Source: Nitrospinota bacterium (GTDB lineage: Bacteria > Nitrospirota > Thermodesulfovibrionia > Thermodesulfovibrionales > UBA1546). From it: DNA of 6,916 nucleotides. Below the pieces are notes generated by a model. It did not search any database. It saw only the letters and a program-made list of their open reading frames with translations, and was not told where the DNA came from. Numbering within the stretch: position 1 is the first letter of the stretch; the number at the start of each line of letters is the position of its first letter. The stretch covers positions 1 to 6,916 of the forward strand of contig JAHILQ010000214.1 of the NCBI GenBank assembly GCA_018896985.1, read 5' to 3'. Made by a program: the position numbers and the translations under genes. Shown one piece after another: positions 5,382 to 6,916 of this stretch.

Positions 5382-6244
5382 TACAGAAAAGATTCATATC
5401 ATACTCTCTGATAATTCACCTGCTTGCAATGTCTCTTCTCTTTATAGCGCCTGTTGCTAAAGAACAAAAGGGCAAGCCATTCTTTGCGAGGCTTGTTACA
5501 GCAGAGGATATCGGGCTGGAAGGCGGGGATACAACGCATAAAAGTCCGAAAGTCATACTGCCGCCTGTCCCTTCGGGGAAATCCGTATCCTTGCCCCGCT
5601 CCTCAAAGAAGCCTTCTATCCCCTCTGCCCCATCCACCAGTTCAAAGAGCCCGCTCGTAGAGTCGAGTCTACAACAGGGCGCTAAGAGTCAGGAAGCCCC
5701 TGCTCATACAACAGCGCCGTCAGGCTCAATGAGCAATGGATCAGAAGATTTGAAAAGTTCGCAATCAGGCATACCGCCGGGCACAGGCTTGCAATTTCCC
5801 GGCAAAAGAGAAGATATAGAGATGAATAAAGGCAAGGGTTTCTCCCTAAGTCAGAGCGCAAGGGAAGCAGGACAGAATATCGCAAAGAAGACAGAGGATC
5901 AAAAGGCGAAGAGCAGTATCTCATTTGATGTTAAGGGATTTAGATATGACGGCTACATGATGAGGCTTAAAGATAAGATTGAAGGCATATGGCAGTATCC
6001 CTCAGACGCAGCAATGCGTGGGATTTACGGAGACCTCTATTTAACGTTTGCGATTAAAAAGAACGGGAGTCTAAGCAAGGTGGAACTGGTCAGGACATCA
6101 GGATACAGAAGCCTTGATGAAGCAGCTATGAAGGCGCTTAAAGATGCAGCGCCTTACTGGCCGCTGCCTGAGGATTGGAAAGAAGAAGAACTCACTGTCA
6201 AAGGACATTTTATATACAGTATTTACGGGGTTTATGTGAGATAA
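5378..6244 (+). CDS. TonB-family energy-transducer-like protein
   Basis: TonB-type proteins sit in the inner membrane and carry proton-motive energy, via ExbB/ExbD, across the periplasm to outer-membrane receptors. The 288 residues show the expected plan: an N-terminal membrane segment at about 9-27 (SYSLIIHLLAMSLLFIAPV), a long low-complexity linker rich in Ser, Pro, Lys and Gly at about 50-185, and a TonB C-terminal domain at about 190-285 with IWQYP (204-208), a GDLYLTFAIKKNG strand pair (218-230), the LVRTSGYRSLDEAAMKAL block (237-254) and APYWPLP (258-264). Start is TTG at 5378, overlapping the upstream stop (TTGA). A later ATG at residue 18 would cut the membrane helix, so TTG is preferred, though no clear Shine-Dalgarno precedes it; coupling is likely. 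No exbB, exbD or receptor is visible; it could instead be a TolA-like or dedicated secretion-system transducer. Confidence 0.88.
   Translation: MIQKRFISYSLIIHLLAMSLLFIAPVAKEQKGKPFFARLVTAEDIGLEGGDTTHKSPKVILPPVPSGKSVSLPRSSKKPSIPSAPSTSSKSPLVESSLQQGAKSQEAPAHTTAPSGSMSNGSEDLKSSQSGIPPGTGLQFPGKREDIEMNKGKGFSLSQSAREAGQNIAKKTEDQKAKSSISFDVKGFRYDGYMMRLKDKIEGIWQYPSDAAMRGIYGDLYLTFAIKKNGSLSKVELVRTSGYRSLDEAAMKALKDAAPYWPLPEDWKEEELTVKGHFIYSIYGVYVR
5657..5672. repeat. Imperfect palindrome within the TonB linker
   Basis: GTAGAGTCGAGTCTAC: arms GTAGA and TCTAC around a central TCGA with one opposed mismatch pair. It encodes part of the unconserved Ser-rich linker (VESSLQQ). Possibly a trace of a dispersed repeat inserted in tolerant coding sequence, or chance. 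Confidence 0.35.
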
Positions 6245-6260
6245 GAACCAAGATTTCTTC

Positions 6261-6269
6261 TGGTATAAT
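6261..6269 (+). promoter_or_regulatory. Extended -10 promoter of rsmA, possibly leaderless
   Basis: TGGTATAAT is a full extended -10 element (TG-N-TATAAT, hexamer at 6264-6269). The usual 7-nt distance puts the transcription start at about 6276, which is the A of the rsmA ATG. No Shine-Dalgarno lies in the 31-bp gap after the TonB-like gene, and no clear -35 is seen, which suits an extended -10 promoter. Confidence 0.55.
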
Positions 6270-6275
6270 TAAATC

Positions 6276-6916
6276 ATGAAACCCAAAAAACATCTTGGCC
6301 AGAATTTTCTTTACGATCCCTCCATACTCAGGAGGATTGTACATGCCGCGGGAATATCATCCGAAGATACGGTTGTTGAGATAGGTCCCGGCCACGGCAG
6401 GCTTACTTGTTTGCTTGCAGAAAAGGCAAAGAGGGTAATAGCAATAGAACTGGACAGGGAACTCTACGAGAAATTCAGGCAAGATGAGGTTGATAAGGAT
6501 ATTGAATTAGTACATGGAAATGCCCTCAGATACCCATATGAAGACCTTCCTGAATTCAAGGTAGTTGCAAACATTCCTTATTACATCACTACTCCAATAA
6601 TATTCAGGCTTATTGAGAGCAGAGGGAATCTCATATCCATGACGCTCACTGTTCAGAGAGAGGTTGCAAAGAGAATAGCGGCTCAACCCGGCACTAAAGA
6701 CTATGGCGTTCTTTCTATCATGATTCAGTATTATGCTATTCCTGAATTAAAGTTTATAATTCCTAAAGGCGCGTTCAGGCCTGTGCCAAAGGTTGATTCT
6801 GCCCTGATTCATATGAAGATAAGAAAATCGCCTGCGGTTGAGGTTAAGGATGAGAAGTTTTTCTTCAGAGTGGTTAAGACCGCCTTTTCCCAGAGGAGAA
6901 AGACGCTTGCAAATGC
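6276..6916 (+). CDS. rsmA: 16S rRNA (adenine1518-N6/adenine1519-N6)-dimethyltransferase (5' part, runs off right edge)
   Basis: RsmA/KsgA uses S-adenosylmethionine to dimethylate two adjacent adenines near the 3' end of 16S rRNA, a late step in small-subunit maturation; loss gives kasugamycin resistance. Visible residues 1-213 of roughly 260-270: KKHLGQNFL at 4-12, SAM motif I VVEIGPGHGRLT at 33-44, acidic IAIELD at 55-60, the catalytic NIPYYI at 99-104, FRPVPKVDSA at 167-176 and FSQRRKTL at 204-211. The ATG at 6276 gives the canonical N-terminus. The reading frame is open to the last base of the window. It lies 31 bp after the TonB-like gene with its own -10 box, so it may be transcribed both from the operon and on its own. 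Confidence 0.97.
   Translation, partial: MKPKKHLGQNFLYDPSILRRIVHAAGISSEDTVVEIGPGHGRLTCLLAEKAKRVIAIELDRELYEKFRQDEVDKDIELVHGNALRYPYEDLPEFKVVANIPYYITTPIIFRLIESRGNLISMTLTVQREVAKRIAAQPGTKDYGVLSIMIQYYAIPELKFIIPKGAFRPVPKVDSALIHMKIRKSPAVEVKDEKFFFRVVKTAFSQRRKTLAN

Noticed and set aside
5454..5660. Plus-strand ORF of 68 residues in another frame within the TonB-like gene
   Set aside because: It falls in the low-complexity linker, where alternative frames stay open by composition; no start signal or domain.

Overview
The window reads as a moderate-GC bacterial chromosome with tight gene packing, short overlaps and sigma70-type promoters. The gene content points to a free-living Gram-negative, probably a deep anaerobic lineage such as Nitrospirota or a related group: a TonB-type protein, a type III pantothenate kinase, a geranylgeranyl-reductase-family flavoprotein and a LarC nickel-insertion protein. 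The lineage call is inference from content and repeat style; no marker here fixes it.

Layout. Positions 1-1192 are read on the minus strand: a MazEF-like toxin-antitoxin pair (antitoxin 962-1192, toxin 652-975), then the N-terminal 211 codons of larC (633-1, running off the left edge). A very good promoter (TTGACA, 17-bp spacer, TATACT) carrying an inverted repeat over its -10 box lies just upstream of the antitoxin. A divergent intergenic region (1193-1348) separates this from a plus-strand block that runs to the right edge.

Plus-strand block. coaX (1349-2137), a GalT/HIT-family nucleotidylyltransferase (2130-3140), a universal stress protein (3142-3600) and a stand-alone JAMM/MPN+ metallopeptidase (3597-4103) are joined by overlaps or 1-bp gaps and look like one transcription unit. 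A compact repeat of about 170 bp with terminal inverted repeats and a nested GC-rich palindrome sits between the JAMM gene and the next gene. After it come a geranylgeranyl-reductase-family FAD enzyme (4287-5381) and a TonB-like protein (5378-6244), overlapping by 4 bp. The 5' part of rsmA/ksgA (from 6276) follows, with an extended -10 box placed so that its transcript could be leaderless.

Working together. CoA synthesis, sugar-nucleotide chemistry, isoprenoid reduction, envelope energy transduction and rRNA methylation do not form one pathway, so the block looks like a housekeeping operon with some unassigned members (JAMM, USP, GGR-like). I found no convincing new multi-gene system. The points most worth following are the MITE-like element inside the operon, a shared 7-bp periodicity in that element and in a low-complexity stretch inside larC, the operator-promoter of the toxin-antitoxin locus with larC directly downstream, and the stand-alone JAMM protein with a longer active-site spacing.
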